NCBI RefSeq assembly: GCF_016653315.1
Contig: NZ_NHSH01000070.1
Location: forward strand, 1-64,000
DNA: 64,000 nt
Source: Halochromatium roseum
GTDB lineage: Bacteria; Pseudomonadota; Gammaproteobacteria; Chromatiales; Chromatiaceae
Direction of reading: 5' to 3'
The position numbers and the translations under genes are program-made. Positions 53,422 through 63,529 of this stretch are shown piece by piece (position 1 is the stretch's first letter; each line of letters starts with the position of its first letter). A model generated the notes under the pieces. That model did not search any database. It had not been told where the DNA came from and saw only the letters and a list, made by a program, of their open reading frames with translations.

Positions 53422-54096
53422 ATGTCTGCGCGATCCATCATCCAGCAGCGCCTGTCTCGGTCGATCTTGCTTATGGCGCTGTTGGCTGCGTTCCTGCTGC
53501 TCGGGCCGCTCGGCTCCGCGCTGGCGGCGGCGAGCTTTGACGAGGGCATTGAATACAAGCGGGTTGCTGAGCCGCAGCGCCTAGAACCTGGCGATGATGT
53601 CGAGGTGTTAGAGCTGTTCTGGTATGGCTGTCCGCACTGTTATCAGCTGGAGCCGACCATAGAGCGTTGGCTCGAGAACAAGCCGGACGGCGTCAGCTTT
53701 CGGCGCCTGCCGGCGGCTGCCTCCAGTCGCTGGATTCCGCATGCCAAGGCCTATTTCGCGGCTGAGCAGCTCGGTGAGTTGGAGAAGTTGCATGAGCCAC
53801 TGTTCAAGGCGTTGCATGAGCAGCGACGCAAGGTCTTTAGCGACGAGGAGTTGATCGCCTTTGCCGCCGAGCAAGGGATCGATGAGGAGGCCTTTCGCGA
53901 AGCCTATCAGTCGTTTCCGGTCGATATGAAGGTGCGGCAGTCGGCCGACTTGGTGCGTCGTTATCAGCTCTCGGGGGTGCCTGCGATCGTCGTCAACGGA
54001 ACCTATATCACGGGCGTGACCGAAGCTGGCGGGCGCGATCAGCTGTTTGAACTCGTCGACATCCTGGTCGCGAAAGAGCAGGCCGCAGGCGATTGA
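53422..54096 (+). CDS. dsbA: Periplasmic thiol:disulfide oxidoreductase DsbA
   Basis: DsbA introduces disulfide bonds into exported proteins. The ATG at 53422 follows ggaggag. A signal peptide (LLMALLAAFLLLGPLGSALAAA) precedes a thioredoxin fold with active site CPHC (residues 70-73, in LFWYGCPHCYQLEP) and the cis-Pro loop SGVPAIVVNGTYI. The 224-residue length is standard. It probably matures the Cys-containing pilin and other exported proteins encoded in this genome. Confidence 0.94.
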   Translation: MSARSIIQQRLSRSILLMALLAAFLLLGPLGSALAAASFDEGIEYKRVAEPQRLEPGDDVEVLELFWYGCPHCYQLEPTIERWLENKPDGVSFRRLPAAASSRWIPHAKAYFAAEQLGELEKLHEPLFKALHEQRRKVFSDEELIAFAAEQGIDEEAFREAYQSFPVDMKVRQSADLVRRYQLSGVPAIVVNGTYITGVTEAGGRDQLFELVDILVAKEQAAGD

Positions 54097-54170
54097 GGTG
54101 TCGATATCTAAGGTCGCCTAAGGTCCGCTCGGCGAGCGATTGGTGAGGTGCTGGCCAGGCTCGATTGATC

Positions 54171-54707
54171 TCAAGTGGCGGCGTTTTCAGCTGCCGGTTG
54201 ATCGATCCGTATCGCATCCGGATTCGGAAAGCGCTCGACGACCCAGGCAGGTAGCTTCGCCTGACTGGCGTTATAGAGTGCATCGGACTCGACGATGATC
54301 AGCACCAAGACAGTGACCATCACTGGCAAGATGCCGATACCAGCAACAAGCGCGATGGCGGCTTCCTTCATCATCCCGCCATAGACGTGGCCAACCCAAC
54401 CGAGGAGTATGGCGACCATCAGCAGTGACAGCATGCCGATGAAGATTCGGCTGCGGCGCGCGCAGACCTGCCAATGGCACATCACATACCAGGGGTCTCG
54501 GCCGATTGAGCGGCGCGCGCGCCAGAGCGAATAGCTGAGGATCGAGAAGGAGATCGCCGGGATGATCGCCATCACCCAGGGAAAGCTGCCGGCAATGCCG
54601 CCGGCTGCGACGGCCATTAGGATGTGGTTACCGATGAGATTGGTGAGGAAGATCTCGTGCGGGATGTTGGCCTGCTTGATCTCGCGGTCGCTGACTTCAA
54701 AGCGCAT
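54171..54707 (-). CDS. Four-helix inner-membrane protein of unknown function
   Basis: The 178-residue protein begins MRFEVSDREIKQANIPHEIF and has about four hydrophobic segments (near 25-43, 45-62, 88-110 and 116-141) separated by basic loops (WRARRSIGRDPWYVMCHWQVCARRSR). I know of no defined family. Its place between dsbA and the next hypothetical gene gives no functional hint. Confidence 0.7.
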   Translation of the reverse strand: MRFEVSDREIKQANIPHEIFLTNLIGNHILMAVAAGGIAGSFPWVMAIIPAISFSILSYSLWRARRSIGRDPWYVMCHWQVCARRSRIFIGMLSLLMVAILLGWVGHVYGGMMKEAAIALVAGIGILPVMVTVLVLIIVESDALYNASQAKLPAWVVERFPNPDAIRIDQPAAENAAT

Positions 54708-54826
54708 AGGGGGCTCGACGGACTCGGGGTAATCGCCAGATCATAGAAGGCTCGGCGAACGCTGTCACGCCGTGCAAGTCACCGGATGCTCCGCGAGCGA
54801 GATGATAGCGCTTGGTTGTCTGCTCG

Positions 54827-55237
54827 CTAGAGATACCGCCGCCAATGCTCGGGTCGCGGGTCGCGGCAACCGTGCTCCAGGTTTTCCCAGCGTTTCGCGA
54901 ACACGCGCTTGGTCGAGTTGCTGTCGCTGCGAGCGCAGCCGTGGTTCTCGCGATAAGTGCCTTCGGTGTAGTAGTAGAGCGAGCGTCTGAGCTTGAAGAT
55001 CAGGGCGCCGTCGAGATGCAGGCCGAGTTCAGCGAGGGCGTCGTTGATCTCCTCGAGACAGGTACGCTGCAGATCGTAGGTCAGGTCCAAGACGATCGGC
55101 GACAGCGGCTCGGCACGCAGCACACCATCGACATCCGCCAAAAAGGTCGCGGCGGTGCTGGCGTCGTTCCGCTCCGGGTGCAGATCACGAAAATGGATCT
55201 GACGTTGTTTGATGCGATCGGGGTCGGGTGTTTCCAT
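54827..55237 (-). CDS. Small hypothetical protein
   Basis: The ATG at 55237 (METPDPDRIKQRQIHFRDL) gives 136 residues; the longer frame to 55330 overlaps prmC and is less likely. It contains ADVDGVLRAEPLSPIVLDLTYDLQRTCLEEINDALAELGLHLD, which looks like a conserved alpha/beta fold, but I cannot name it. It follows prmC by 32 bp on the same strand and may be co-transcribed. Confidence 0.55.
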   Translation of the reverse strand: METPDPDRIKQRQIHFRDLHPERNDASTAATFLADVDGVLRAEPLSPIVLDLTYDLQRTCLEEINDALAELGLHLDGALIFKLRRSLYYYTEGTYRENHGCARSDSNSTKRVFAKRWENLEHGCRDPRPEHWRRYL

Positions 55238-55269
55238 AGGGAGAGTATGCTTAATCCAGGGGTCGGTGA

Positions 55270-56172
55270 TCAAGGTCTGGGTGAGCGAGATGTCGGTGAG
55301 CGAGATGTCCGTGCAGTCCGGCCGTCGCATCCGCAGGTCACGCGTTCCTGACCCGCAAGATCACGCAGGGTTTCAATGGCCGCGAAACCCTGTGTTTTCA
55401 TTAGCCCGCGTAGGCTCGGACCTTGGTCCCAGCCGTGCTCGATGGCGAGCAGGCCACCGGGCCTGAGACAGCGCGCGGCATCGGTGATGATGCAGCGAAT
55501 GGCGTTCAGACCATCGCCGCCTGAGATCAGTGCGGCAACCGGTTCGAAGCGGACATCTCCTTCGACGAGGTGGGGATCATCGGGACGCACATAGGGTGGG
55601 TTGCTGAGGATGGCATCGATCGACGCTGCGCCCAATGTGCTCGACCAGTCGCCACGGATCAGCTTGAGATTGTCGAGCTGAAGCTCAGCGGCATTGAAGG
55701 CGGCAACGGCGAGGGCAGCGGCGTCACGCTCGATGCCGAGCAAGGTCCAGTGCGGACGCTCACGAGCCAGTGCGGCGGCGATCGCGCCGCTGCCGGTGCC
55801 GAGGTCGGCGATCTGTAGCGCGGCCGATGCCGGCAGTCGCTCGAGCGCTTGCTCGACCAGGGTCTCGGTCTCCGGGCGCGGGATCAGCGTTGCCGGGCTG
55901 ACGCGCAGCTCGAGGCTCCAGAATTCACGCCGTCCGAGCAGGTATGCGATCGGCTCGCCGGCGAGGCGACGTACGATCAACTGCTCAAATTGCTGTTGCT
56001 GGGCTGCGCTCAGGCAGGTCTCTGGCCAGGCGATCAACTGGGTGCGGTCGAGTCCCGCGGCTGCACCCAGTAGCAGGTCGGCCTCGAGCCCCGCGCTGTC
56101 GTAGCCGGCGGCGGCCAGGCGCGTGCTGGCAGAGCGGCGCAGCTCGGCGATGCAGACGAGCGGTGCACTCAT
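55270..56172 (-). CDS. prmC: Release-factor glutamine N5-methyltransferase
   Basis: PrmC (HemK) methylates the Gln of the GGQ motif in release factors RF1 and RF2. The 300-residue protein has an N-terminal helical domain and a SAM-binding Rossmann domain with LIPRPETETLVEQAL, IADLGTGSGAIAAALA and the catalytic ILSNPPYV. The last 20 residues (TARTSRSPTSRSPRP) look like an atypical, possibly read-on tail. It follows prfA, its substrate gene, as in many Gammaproteobacteria; a 172-bp gap separates them. Confidence 0.93.
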   Translation of the reverse strand: MSAPLVCIAELRRSASTRLAAAGYDSAGLEADLLLGAAAGLDRTQLIAWPETCLSAAQQQQFEQLIVRRLAGEPIAYLLGRREFWSLELRVSPATLIPRPETETLVEQALERLPASAALQIADLGTGSGAIAAALARERPHWTLLGIERDAAALAVAAFNAAELQLDNLKLIRGDWSSTLGAASIDAILSNPPYVRPDDPHLVEGDVRFEPVAALISGGDGLNAIRCIITDAARCLRPGGLLAIEHGWDQGPSLRGLMKTQGFAAIETLRDLAGQERVTCGCDGRTARTSRSPTSRSPRP

Positions 56173-56344
56173 TACCAGCGAATCCTCTTGATGTCGGGCA
56201 GGTCAGTCGTCGTTAAGGCGGTTTTCGGCAATCGCCTCAGTCGCTGTCCAGGGGTGACGTCCTGGTTGTCGCCAGACAGCGGCGTTCGCGTCATCACTCC
56301 AGACGCTGCAGCGCTTGTTTCAGGGTATGCAGTGCGCGATCCGG

Positions 56345-57424
56345 TCAGGCCGTGGTCAGCTCGGCGAGCAGATCGGCCTGGTGTTCGCGCTGCAGCGGTT
56401 CGACGACTTGGTCTAGGTTCCCCATCATCACCTCATCGAGCTTGTAGAGCGTTAGATTGATGCGGTGATCGGTGAGCCGGTTCTGCGGGAAATTGTAGGT
56501 GCGGATGCGCTCGGAGCGGTCGCCGCTGCCGACCTGCAGCCGGCGCGAGGCGCTTTGCTCTGCGGCCTGCTCTTCTCGCGCGGCAGAGAGCAGCTTGGCC
56601 TGCAGCAAGGCCAAGGCCTTGGCGCGGTTCTTGTGTTGCGAGCGCTCGTCCTGGCATTCGACGACGATACCGCTTGGCAGGTGGGTCAGGCGCACCGCGG
56701 AATCGGTCTTGTTGACGTGCTGGCCACCGGCGCCGGAGGCGCGATAGGTATCGACGCGCAGATCGTTGGCATCGATGTTGATCTCGTCGACCGAGTCGAC
56801 CTCGGGGAGGATCGCTACGGTACAGGCCGAGGTGTGGATGCGGCCCTGGGACTCGGTCTCGGGCACGCGCTGGACGCGGTGGGCGCCGGACTCGAACTTG
56901 AGCCGCGAATAGACACCGCTGCCGCTGATGCGCACCGCGACCTCTTTGTAGCCGCCCATCTCGCCCTCGCTGGCGCTGATGATCTCGTGGCGCCAGCCGA
57001 GCAGTTCTCCATAGCGCAGATACATGCGCAGCAGGTCGCCGGCGAACAGGGCCGCCTCGGCGCCGCCGGTGCCGGCGCGGATCTCGAGATAGATGTTGCG
57101 ATGGTCGTTCGGGTCGGGTGGGATCAGCAGCCGATTGAGCTCGGGCTCGAGCTGTTCACGCCGCTGCTCGGCTGCGTCGAGTTCTTCGCGGGCCAGCTCG
57201 GCCATCTCCTTGTCGCTGAGCATCTCACGCGCCGCGTCGATCTCGGCCTCGAGGTCGAGATAACGCTGCCAGCAGCCGATGACCGGCTCTAGCTGTGAGT
57301 ACTCGCGGCCGAGATCGCGAAAGCGGTTTTGATCCGACTGCACCTCGGGCTCGGCCAACAGGGCGGTGATCTCAGAAAAGCGTTCGGCGAGCCGATCGAG
57401 CTTGCCCCGAATGGATGCATTCAT
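56345..57424 (-). CDS. prfA: Peptide chain release factor 1
   Basis: RF1 ends translation at UAA and UAG. The 359-residue protein carries the codon-recognition PxT motif ([20 protein letters not shown]), the catalytic GGQ ([12 protein letters not shown], near 229-231) and the family N-terminal coiled coil. Its ATG overlaps the hemA stop (TGATG), so it is translationally coupled to hemA, as in E. coli. Confidence 0.96.
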   Translation of the reverse strand: MNASIRGKLDRLAERFSEITALLAEPEVQSDQNRFRDLGREYSQLEPVIGCWQRYLDLEAEIDAAREMLSDKEMAELAREELDAAEQRREQLEPELNRLLIPPDPNDHRNIYLEIRAGTGGAEAALFAGDLLRMYLRYGELLGWRHEIISASEGEMGGYKEVAVRISGSGVYSRLKFESGAHRVQRVPETESQGRIHTSACTVAILPEVDSVDEINIDANDLRVDTYRASGAGGQHVNKTDSAVRLTHLPSGIVVECQDERSQHKNRAKALALLQAKLLSAAREEQAAEQSASRRLQVGSGDRSERIRTYNFPQNRLTDHRINLTLYKLDEVMMGNLDQVVEPLQREHQADLLAELTTA

Positions 57425-58698
57425 CAGTGACCGGTATCTTGACCCTGCGAGAGCTGGAACAGCTCATTCGCCGCCTCCAGCAGCTCCGATTGGCCTTCGC
57501 GACCGGCTTGGCGCAAGCGCACACTGGGCTCGTGCAAAAGCTTGTTGGTGAGCACATGGGCGAGGTGGCGCATGACCTCCTGGGGGGGCTTGCCGGCCGC
57601 CAACTGGCGGGCTGCCCGGGAGTAGGCCTCGTCGCGAATGCACTCGGCGCGGGCGCGGTAATCCTGGATCAGTGAGACCGCGTCGAGCGAGCGCACCCAG
57701 GCCATGAATTCGTCGCAGTGCAGGTCGATGATCTCGACGGCTTGCTCAGCAGCGTGGTTGCGTGAGCGCATCCCCTCGTCGACCACGCCCTGAAGGTCGT
57801 CGACCGTGTAGAGGTAGATGTCGCGCAGCTGGCCGACCTCGGGTTCGATGTCGCGCGGCACGGCAATGTCGACCATGAACATGGGTCGATGTCGGCGTTG
57901 CTTGAGCGCCCGCTCGACCGTGCCTTTGCCGAGCACTGGCAGTGGGCTGGCGGTCGATGAGACGACGATATCGGCCTCGGGTAGATGGCTGGCCAGCTCG
58001 GTCAGGGCGATGGCATAACCGTCGAATTGAACGGCCAAACGATGCGCGCGTTCGACCGTGCGGTTGGCGACGATGATGCGGCCGATGCCGTGCTGATGCA
58101 GATGGCGAGCGGCGAGTTCGACGGTCTCGCCGGCGCCGATCAACAGCGCGGTCTGTTTGCTGAGGTCGCTGAAGATCTGCCGCGCTAAGCTGACCGCGGC
58201 GAAGGCGACCGAGACCGGACTGCTGCCGATGGCGGTATCGGTGCGCACCTGCTTGGCGACCGCGAAGGTGCATTGGAACAGGCGTCCTAGGAGCCGGCCG
58301 CTGCCGCCGACCTCGCAGGCGGTCTTGAAGGCCGCCTTGACTTGGCCGAGGATCTGAGGCTCGCCGAGGACCATCGAGTCGAGGCCGCAGGCGACCTTGT
58401 AGAGATGATGAACGGCCTCGCGATCTTTGTGCACGTAGAGGTGTTGCGCGAAGAGCTGGGGCTCGATGCCGTGAAAGCTGCCGAGCCAATTGCGCAACGG
58501 GGTTTCGATATCGCGCGTGTCGGCCGCGCAATAGATCTCGGTGCGGTTACAGGTCGAGAGGATAATCGCCTCATCGGCGGGGCTTTGTTCGAGCAGCGTG
58601 CGCAAGGCGGCAACGATGACATCGGGCCCGAAGGTCAGGCGCTCGCGGATGTCGACGGGTGCCGTCTTATGGTTGAGTCCGAGTACGATCAGTGGCAT
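57424..58698 (-). CDS. hemA: Glutamyl-tRNA reductase
   Basis: HemA makes glutamate-1-semialdehyde from Glu-tRNA, the first committed step of tetrapyrrole synthesis, which in a phototroph also feeds bacteriochlorophyll. The ATG at 58698 ([21 protein letters not shown]) matches the family start; a 62-codon upstream extension is not expected. The catalytic Cys50 lies in [31 protein letters not shown] follows, and the NADPH site is [16 protein letters not shown]. Length is 424 residues. Confidence 0.95.
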   Translation of the reverse strand: MPLIVLGLNHKTAPVDIRERLTFGPDVIVAALRTLLEQSPADEAIILSTCNRTEIYCAADTRDIETPLRNWLGSFHGIEPQLFAQHLYVHKDREAVHHLYKVACGLDSMVLGEPQILGQVKAAFKTACEVGGSGRLLGRLFQCTFAVAKQVRTDTAIGSSPVSVAFAAVSLARQIFSDLSKQTALLIGAGETVELAARHLHQHGIGRIIVANRTVERAHRLAVQFDGYAIALTELASHLPEADIVVSSTASPLPVLGKGTVERALKQRRHRPMFMVDIAVPRDIEPEVGQLRDIYLYTVDDLQGVVDEGMRSRNHAAEQAVEIIDLHCDEFMAWVRSLDAVSLIQDYRARAECIRDEAYSRAARQLAAGKPPQEVMRHLAHVLTNKLLHEPSVRLRQAGREGQSELLEAANELFQLSQGQDTGH

Positions 58699-58870
58699 GG
58701 CGGAGATAGAGGGCTTAGCCGGTTGTTGCGTTTGCCCCGCTCCGCGTAACGGCGATGGCGGTGCTTTGGGGCCGCGAGTGGTTGCTTTCCGCGATAGGAA
58801 CTGCATGAGTATACTGCGATCGAAACGAATACCCGGCTGATCGCGGTCAACCATCTGCCTGCACTCCTCT

Positions 58871-60643
58871 ATGCGCATACACACACGATTCCTGCTGCTC
58901 CTGACGCCCTTGCTCGCACTGGTCGCGTTGGTCAGTCATGCTGATCAGTCTGCTCCGCCCAAGTTACAACCCGCTGCGCCAGGCTCAGTCAACGCCTCGG
59001 CATCGGTACAAGCCGTTTCGGTAGCCGGCCAGCGGCCGCCGCAGGAACTCAGCTCCGATCTCGTCTATACCGCATTGGTTGCCGAGGTTGCCTTGCAGCG
59101 GGGCGACTATGATGCGGCCTTCGAGCATTTTCTAGCGGCAGCTCAATTGGCCCAGGAGCCTAGCCTTGCTGAGCGCGCCGTGCGCTCGGCGTTGAATACC
59201 GAGCGCCCGGAAGCTGCGCGTCAGGCGCTGGATCTCTGGACCGAACTCGAGCCCGATGCTTCCAAAGCCCATCAGTTGTCGGCCTTTCTTGCGCTGGAGG
59301 CTGGCAACCGGAGTCTTGCCATGGCTTCGCTGCAGCGCGTGATCGAGCTGGGCGGTGTGCCTGGTCAAGGCTATTTGCAGGCGGCGCAAATCCTCGGGCG
59401 CGTGCCTGATCCGGGCGATCGTTTGGCGTTGATGCGCGAGTTGGTCGATGCGCTTGACGCCGATAGCGATCCGGATGCCCAGTTTGCGTTAGCGACGCTG
59501 GCCGCGGCCGCCGGCGAAAATGATGCAGCGATGCGGCTCGCCGAGCGGGCGTCGGTGTTGCGGCCGGGCTGGACTGATCCGAAGCTGTTCTTAGTCCGTC
59601 TTTTGGTAGGGATGGAACAGTCAGAGCAGGCGCAGGCGGCGCTCGAGCGCTACATCATCCAGGCGCCCGACGATGCTGAGCTGAAGTTGATGAAGGCCCA
59701 GTTGCACATGGATGCCGATGAGTCAGAGCAGGCACTGGCGGTGTTCAATGAGCTGCTCGAGAGCACGCCCGAGCGTCCAGACGTTCTGTTTGCCGCTGCG
59801 GTTCTCGCGCTCGACATCCGCGACTTGGATGCGGCTCGGGATTATCTGGAGGTGTTGAAGCGGCTCGGCGAACGGCCAAACGATGTCGCTTTCTTGCTCG
59901 GGCAGGTCGAGGAGCAAGCGGGCAATCGCGAGGCCGCGCTGGGGCTCTACGACGAGGTACGGGGGCAAAATCGGGTCAATGCTCAGGTCAGGATTGCTCG
60001 GCTGCACGCCAAGGATGGAGACGTTCGGCGCGCGCGTGAGCTGTTTCAACAATTGCGCGACCAATATCCCGGTCAATCCTCGGCCTTCTATTTGATCGAG
60101 GGTGAGATGTTGCGCGACCAGGGCTTAGAGCAACAGGCGCTCGGCGTCTATGACCTGGCCCTCGATAAAGAGCCCGACAATGCCGACCTGCTCTACGCCC
60201 GTGCGATGTTGGCCGTTGGGATGGGGCAGGTCGCCTCGCTGGAGCGCGATTTGCGTCGGATCTTGATCGCTGATCCTGATCATGTCGACGCCCTCAATGC
60301 ACTCGGCTACACGCTGGCGGATCGAACCGATCGCTTTGATGCGGCGGCATCCCTGATCGAGCGCGCGTTGCAGCTCCGCCCAGATGATCCCGCGATCCTC
60401 GACAGCATGGGCTGGGTGCTCTATCGCAAAGGCCAGCCTGAGAAGGCCGAGGGTTTTCTGCGCCAGGCTTTAGAGCACGGCTTCGATGCGGAGATTGCGG
60501 CGCACTTGGGTGAGGTGCTGTGGACGCTCGGGCGGCAGGACGAGGCGCGAGCGGTTTGGCGGCACGCGCTCGATGAGGCCCCGGATCACGAGTACTTGCT
60601 GCGCGTGCTGAGTCGTTTTCGCTTTTCGCACACAGACAACTGA
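58871..60643 (+). CDS. Exported tetratricopeptide-repeat protein
   Basis: The 590-residue protein starts with a signal peptide (FLLLLTPLLALVALVSHA) and is otherwise a chain of about 12-14 TPR-like helical hairpins (GDYDAAFEHFLAAAQLAQEPSLAERAV; HVDALNALGYTLADRTDRFDAAASLIERAL; GWVLYRKGQPEKAEGFLRQAL). It probably acts as a periplasmic scaffold in envelope assembly. It diverges from hemA and its stop overlaps the ispE start. Many gammaproteobacteria have lolB at this place; relatives often carry both. Confidence 0.85.
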   Translation: MRIHTRFLLLLTPLLALVALVSHADQSAPPKLQPAAPGSVNASASVQAVSVAGQRPPQELSSDLVYTALVAEVALQRGDYDAAFEHFLAAAQLAQEPSLAERAVRSALNTERPEAARQALDLWTELEPDASKAHQLSAFLALEAGNRSLAMASLQRVIELGGVPGQGYLQAAQILGRVPDPGDRLALMRELVDALDADSDPDAQFALATLAAAAGENDAAMRLAERASVLRPGWTDPKLFLVRLLVGMEQSEQAQAALERYIIQAPDDAELKLMKAQLHMDADESEQALAVFNELLESTPERPDVLFAAAVLALDIRDLDAARDYLEVLKRLGERPNDVAFLLGQVEEQAGNREAALGLYDEVRGQNRVNAQVRIARLHAKDGDVRRARELFQQLRDQYPGQSSAFYLIEGEMLRDQGLEQQALGVYDLALDKEPDNADLLYARAMLAVGMGQVASLERDLRRILIADPDHVDALNALGYTLADRTDRFDAAASLIERALQLRPDDPAILDSMGWVLYRKGQPEKAEGFLRQALEHGFDAEIAAHLGEVLWTLGRQDEARAVWRHALDEAPDHEYLLRVLSRFRFSHTDN

Positions 60644-61512
60644 TGGCGATCCTGGTGCCAGTGTTGACCCCCAGACCGGATACCGATGGCGCCTGGCTGG
60701 CGCCTGCGAAGCTGAACCTGATGCTACGGGTGCTCGGGCGCCGCGCTGATGGCTATCATCGATTACAGACGGTGTTTCAGTTTGTCGATCGCTGCGATCG
60801 GCTGTACTTCGAGCAGCGCCCCGATGCAAGGATCGAGCGGCTCGAGGGGCCGGCAGCGGTGCCGCCGGAGCAGGACTTGGTGGTGCGCGCCGCGCATGCG
60901 CTGGCAGAGGCTACGGGTTGTCGCTCCGGCATCAGCATCCGCGTCGATAAACATCTGCCGATGGGCGGTGGGCTCGGGGGTGGAAGCTCGGATGCGGCGA
61001 CCACGCTGCACGCGCTGAACCAACTCTGGGGCACTGGGCTGTCGGTTGAGCGGCTCGCTGAGATTGGTCTGCGGCTTGGGGCCGACGTGCCGGTCTTCGT
61101 TCGCGGTGCTGCGGCTTGGGGCGAGGGGGTCGGAGAGACCTTGGTGCCGGTCGAGCTGCCAACGCCTTGGTATCTGGTGTTAGCGCCGCCCTGTCATGTT
61201 GCGACTGCAGCCGTGTTTGGTCATCCGGGATTGACAAGAGACTCGGCGCCAATCACACTAGCGGACTTTCTTCGCGGCAATGCCGTTAACGACTGTCTGC
61301 TGACTGTACTCGACCAGTACCCTATCGTCAGACAGGTGTTCAATTGGCTTGCTGATCGCGCTGAAGCAAAGCTTACTGGAACTGGAGCCTGCCTATTTGC
61401 GGCGTTGCCGAGTCAGTCTGAGGCTGATCAGTTGCTCGCTGAGGTTCCGGACGAGATTCCGGCCTTCGTTGCCCGCGGTCGAAATCGGTCTCCGCTGTTT
61501 GGCGTCGCTTAA
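60643..61512 (+). CDS. ispE: 4-diphosphocytidyl-2-C-methylerythritol kinase
   Basis: IspE phosphorylates CDP-methylerythritol in the MEP pathway for isoprenoids (quinone tails, and carotenoids in a phototroph). The 289-residue GHMP kinase shows APAKLNLMLRVLGRRADGYHRL and the phosphate-binding PMGGGLGGGSSDAATTL loop, with TGTGACLFA near the end. The ATG overlaps the TPR gene stop (TGATG). Confidence 0.95.
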   Translation: MAILVPVLTPRPDTDGAWLAPAKLNLMLRVLGRRADGYHRLQTVFQFVDRCDRLYFEQRPDARIERLEGPAAVPPEQDLVVRAAHALAEATGCRSGISIRVDKHLPMGGGLGGGSSDAATTLHALNQLWGTGLSVERLAEIGLRLGADVPVFVRGAAAWGEGVGETLVPVELPTPWYLVLAPPCHVATAAVFGHPGLTRDSAPITLADFLRGNAVNDCLLTVLDQYPIVRQVFNWLADRAEAKLTGTGACLFAALPSQSEADQLLAEVPDEIPAFVARGRNRSPLFGVA

Positions 61513-61560
61513 ACATGCAGAGCCAGTAGACGTAAAGCCGACGAAGCTGGGTCGATCCAT

Positions 61561-61635
61561 TGGGGCGTCGCCAAGCGGTAAGGCACTGGGTTTTGATCCC
61601 AGCATTCCCAGGTTCGAATCCTGGCGCCCCAGCCA
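61561..61635 (+). tRNA. tRNA-Gln (anticodon UUG)
   Basis: The acceptor stem pairs TGGGGCG with CGCCCCA, the anticodon stem CTGGG/CCCAG holds the loop TTTTGAT with anticodon TTG, and the T-arm is CCAGG-TTCGAAT-CCTGG. The CCA end is encoded (61633-61635). It lies between ispE and prs, the common gammaproteobacterial position. Confidence 0.96.
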
Positions 61636-61693
61636 CACTTCACCAAGCCGAGAGTGGCCATAAACGGTGCCGCTTGAGACCAAAGGACAATCC

Positions 61694-62647
61694 GTGCAGG
61701 CCAGTGCCATGATGGTGTTCTCCGGGAATGCCAACCCGGCGCTTGCCGCTGAGATCTGCGCTCATCTTGGGCTGCCGCTGGGCAAGGCCGTTGTGGGCCA
61801 GTTCAGCGACGGCGAGGTGATGACGGAGATCCAAGAGAACGTGCGTGGGCGCGATATCTTCATCGTGCAACCGACCTGTGCGCCGACCAACGATAATCTC
61901 CTCGAACTCCTGGTGATGATCGATGCGCTGCGCTGGGCCTCGGCCAAGCGCATCACCGCGGTGATCCCTTATTTTGGCTACGCGCGCCAGGATCGACGTC
62001 CGCGCTCGGCCCGCGTGCCAATTACCGCTCGCCTCGTCGCCAAGATGATCGGCTCCGCGGGCGCTGATCGCGTATTGACCGTCGATCTGCACGCTGACCA
62101 GATCCAGGGCTTCTTCGACATCCCGGTCGATAATGTCTATGCCTCGCCGATCTTGCTTGGCGACGTGTGGCGGCAAAAGCACGAGAACCTGATGGTGGTG
62201 TCACCCGATGTCGGTGGCGTGGTGCGTGCGCGGGCCTTGGCGAAGCGGCTTGACGACGCTGACCTTGCCATCATCGACAAGCGTCGCCCGCGCGCCAATG
62301 AGGCCAAGGTGATGAATATCATCGGTGATGTCCGCGGTCGCTCCTGCGTGCTCGTCGATGATCTGGTCGATACTGCCGGTACGCTGTGCCAGGCGGCCGC
62401 GGCCTTGAAGGCCCAGGGCGCATCCCGGGTTCAGGCGTACTGCACGCATCCGGTGCTGTCGGGACCCGCGGTCGATAATATCGCTGTCTCGGCGCTCGAT
62501 GAATTGGTGGTGACGAACACCATCCCGCTGCGCCCGGAGGCAAGTGATTGTCCAAAGATTCGGCAGCTGGGTATTGGCGAGCTGCTCGCCGAGACCATGC
62601 GTCGGGTCTCGAATGAAGAGTCGGTGAGTTCATTGTTCGTCGACTGA
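61694..62647 (+). CDS. prs: Ribose-phosphate pyrophosphokinase
   Basis: Prs makes PRPP for nucleotide, His and Trp synthesis. The GTG at 61694 is preferred: AAAGGA lies about 6 bp upstream and the length (317 residues) equals the usual size; a GTG at 61667 is an alternative. Family landmarks are [28 protein letters not shown], the catalytic loop and PRPP site [14 protein letters not shown], and [18 protein letters not shown]. Confidence 0.96.
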   Translation: MQASAMMVFSGNANPALAAEICAHLGLPLGKAVVGQFSDGEVMTEIQENVRGRDIFIVQPTCAPTNDNLLELLVMIDALRWASAKRITAVIPYFGYARQDRRPRSARVPITARLVAKMIGSAGADRVLTVDLHADQIQGFFDIPVDNVYASPILLGDVWRQKHENLMVVSPDVGGVVRARALAKRLDDADLAIIDKRRPRANEAKVMNIIGDVRGRSCVLVDDLVDTAGTLCQAAAALKAQGASRVQAYCTHPVLSGPAVDNIAVSALDELVVTNTIPLRPEASDCPKIRQLGIGELLAETMRRVSNEESVSSLFVD

Positions 62648-62732
62648 TCAAGGCTGGCGGATATCGCGCGCTGCCACCTGGTTGCAGAAGCCTTGCTGCA
62701 CGCTACGCGGACGGTCCGCATTGATCCTTTTG

Positions 62733-62766
62733 GCGCCGGCATCTGGTCGCGGATGCCGGCGTTTTG
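62733..62766 (+). terminator. Rho-independent terminator after prs
   Basis: The stem cgccggcatc (62734-62743) is exactly inverted as gatgccggcg (62752-62761), with an 8-nt loop, followed by tttt. It ends the prs transcript; rplY starts 30 bp later and would need its own promoter or readthrough. Confidence 0.85.
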
Positions 62767-62795
62767 TTGTCGTTGTTTAATCTGGAGACTCAGTC

Positions 62796-63428
62796 ATGAG
62801 TGATCTGTTAGAAGTCGTGGCACAACCGAGGAGCGATACGGGGAAGGGTGCGAGCCGCCGCCTGCGTCGCACGGGGCTGGTGCCTGGAATCGTCTACGGC
62901 GCTAATGCCGAGCCGATGATGATCTCGGTGCGTCATAACGAACTCGAGCGCCAGCTTGATCATGAGGTGTTCTATTCCAGCCTCCTCGATCTGAAGCTCG
63001 GCGATCAGACGACCAAGGTTGTGCTCAAAGACCTTCAGCGCCATCCGGCGAAGCCATTCCTGCTACATGTCGATTTTCTGCGCGTGAGTAGCGACGAGAA
63101 GCTGCGCTTGACGATCCCGATCCACTTCCTTAACGAGCAGAGCTGTCCTGGCGTCAAGCTCGGCGGGAAGGTTTCGCACAGCGTCACTGAGATCGAGGTG
63201 AGCTGCTTGCCGGCCGACCTGCCGGAGTATTTGGCCGTCGACATGGCAGAGATGAACCAAGGCGATATCATCCATGTCTCCGAGCTGAAGCTGCCACCCA
63301 AGGTCGAGCTCACTCACTCACTTGACCCTGAGACGCCGGTGGTGATGATCTACGCGCCGCAGGCCGAGAGCACGGGCGAAGAGGGCGCTGATGACGCCGA
63401 GGGTGGCGGCGAGACGGCTACGAATTGA
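62796..63428 (+). CDS. rplY: 50S ribosomal protein L25 (long CTC form)
   Basis: L25 binds 5S rRNA. The 210-residue protein is the long form with an N-terminal 5S-binding domain (RSDTGKGASRRLRRTGLVPGIVYGANAEP; KVVLKDLQRHPAKPFLLHVDFLRV) and the C-terminal TL5-like beta domain (PADLPEYLAVDMAEMNQGDIIHVSELKLP). The acidic, Gly-rich tail after residue 190 is usual. A ctggaga sequence precedes the ATG. Confidence 0.94.
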   Translation: MSDLLEVVAQPRSDTGKGASRRLRRTGLVPGIVYGANAEPMMISVRHNELERQLDHEVFYSSLLDLKLGDQTTKVVLKDLQRHPAKPFLLHVDFLRVSSDEKLRLTIPIHFLNEQSCPGVKLGGKVSHSVTEIEVSCLPADLPEYLAVDMAEMNQGDIIHVSELKLPPKVELTHSLDPETPVVMIYAPQAESTGEEGADDAEGGGETATN

Positions 63429-63529
63429 TCGCCAAGACTCGGTGAGGGAGATCGCGGGCGCGCTGTTCCACGAACCGCCCGCAATCGAGCAGATGATCCA
63501 TTCGCCCAACCATCAGCCGATTCATTCGC

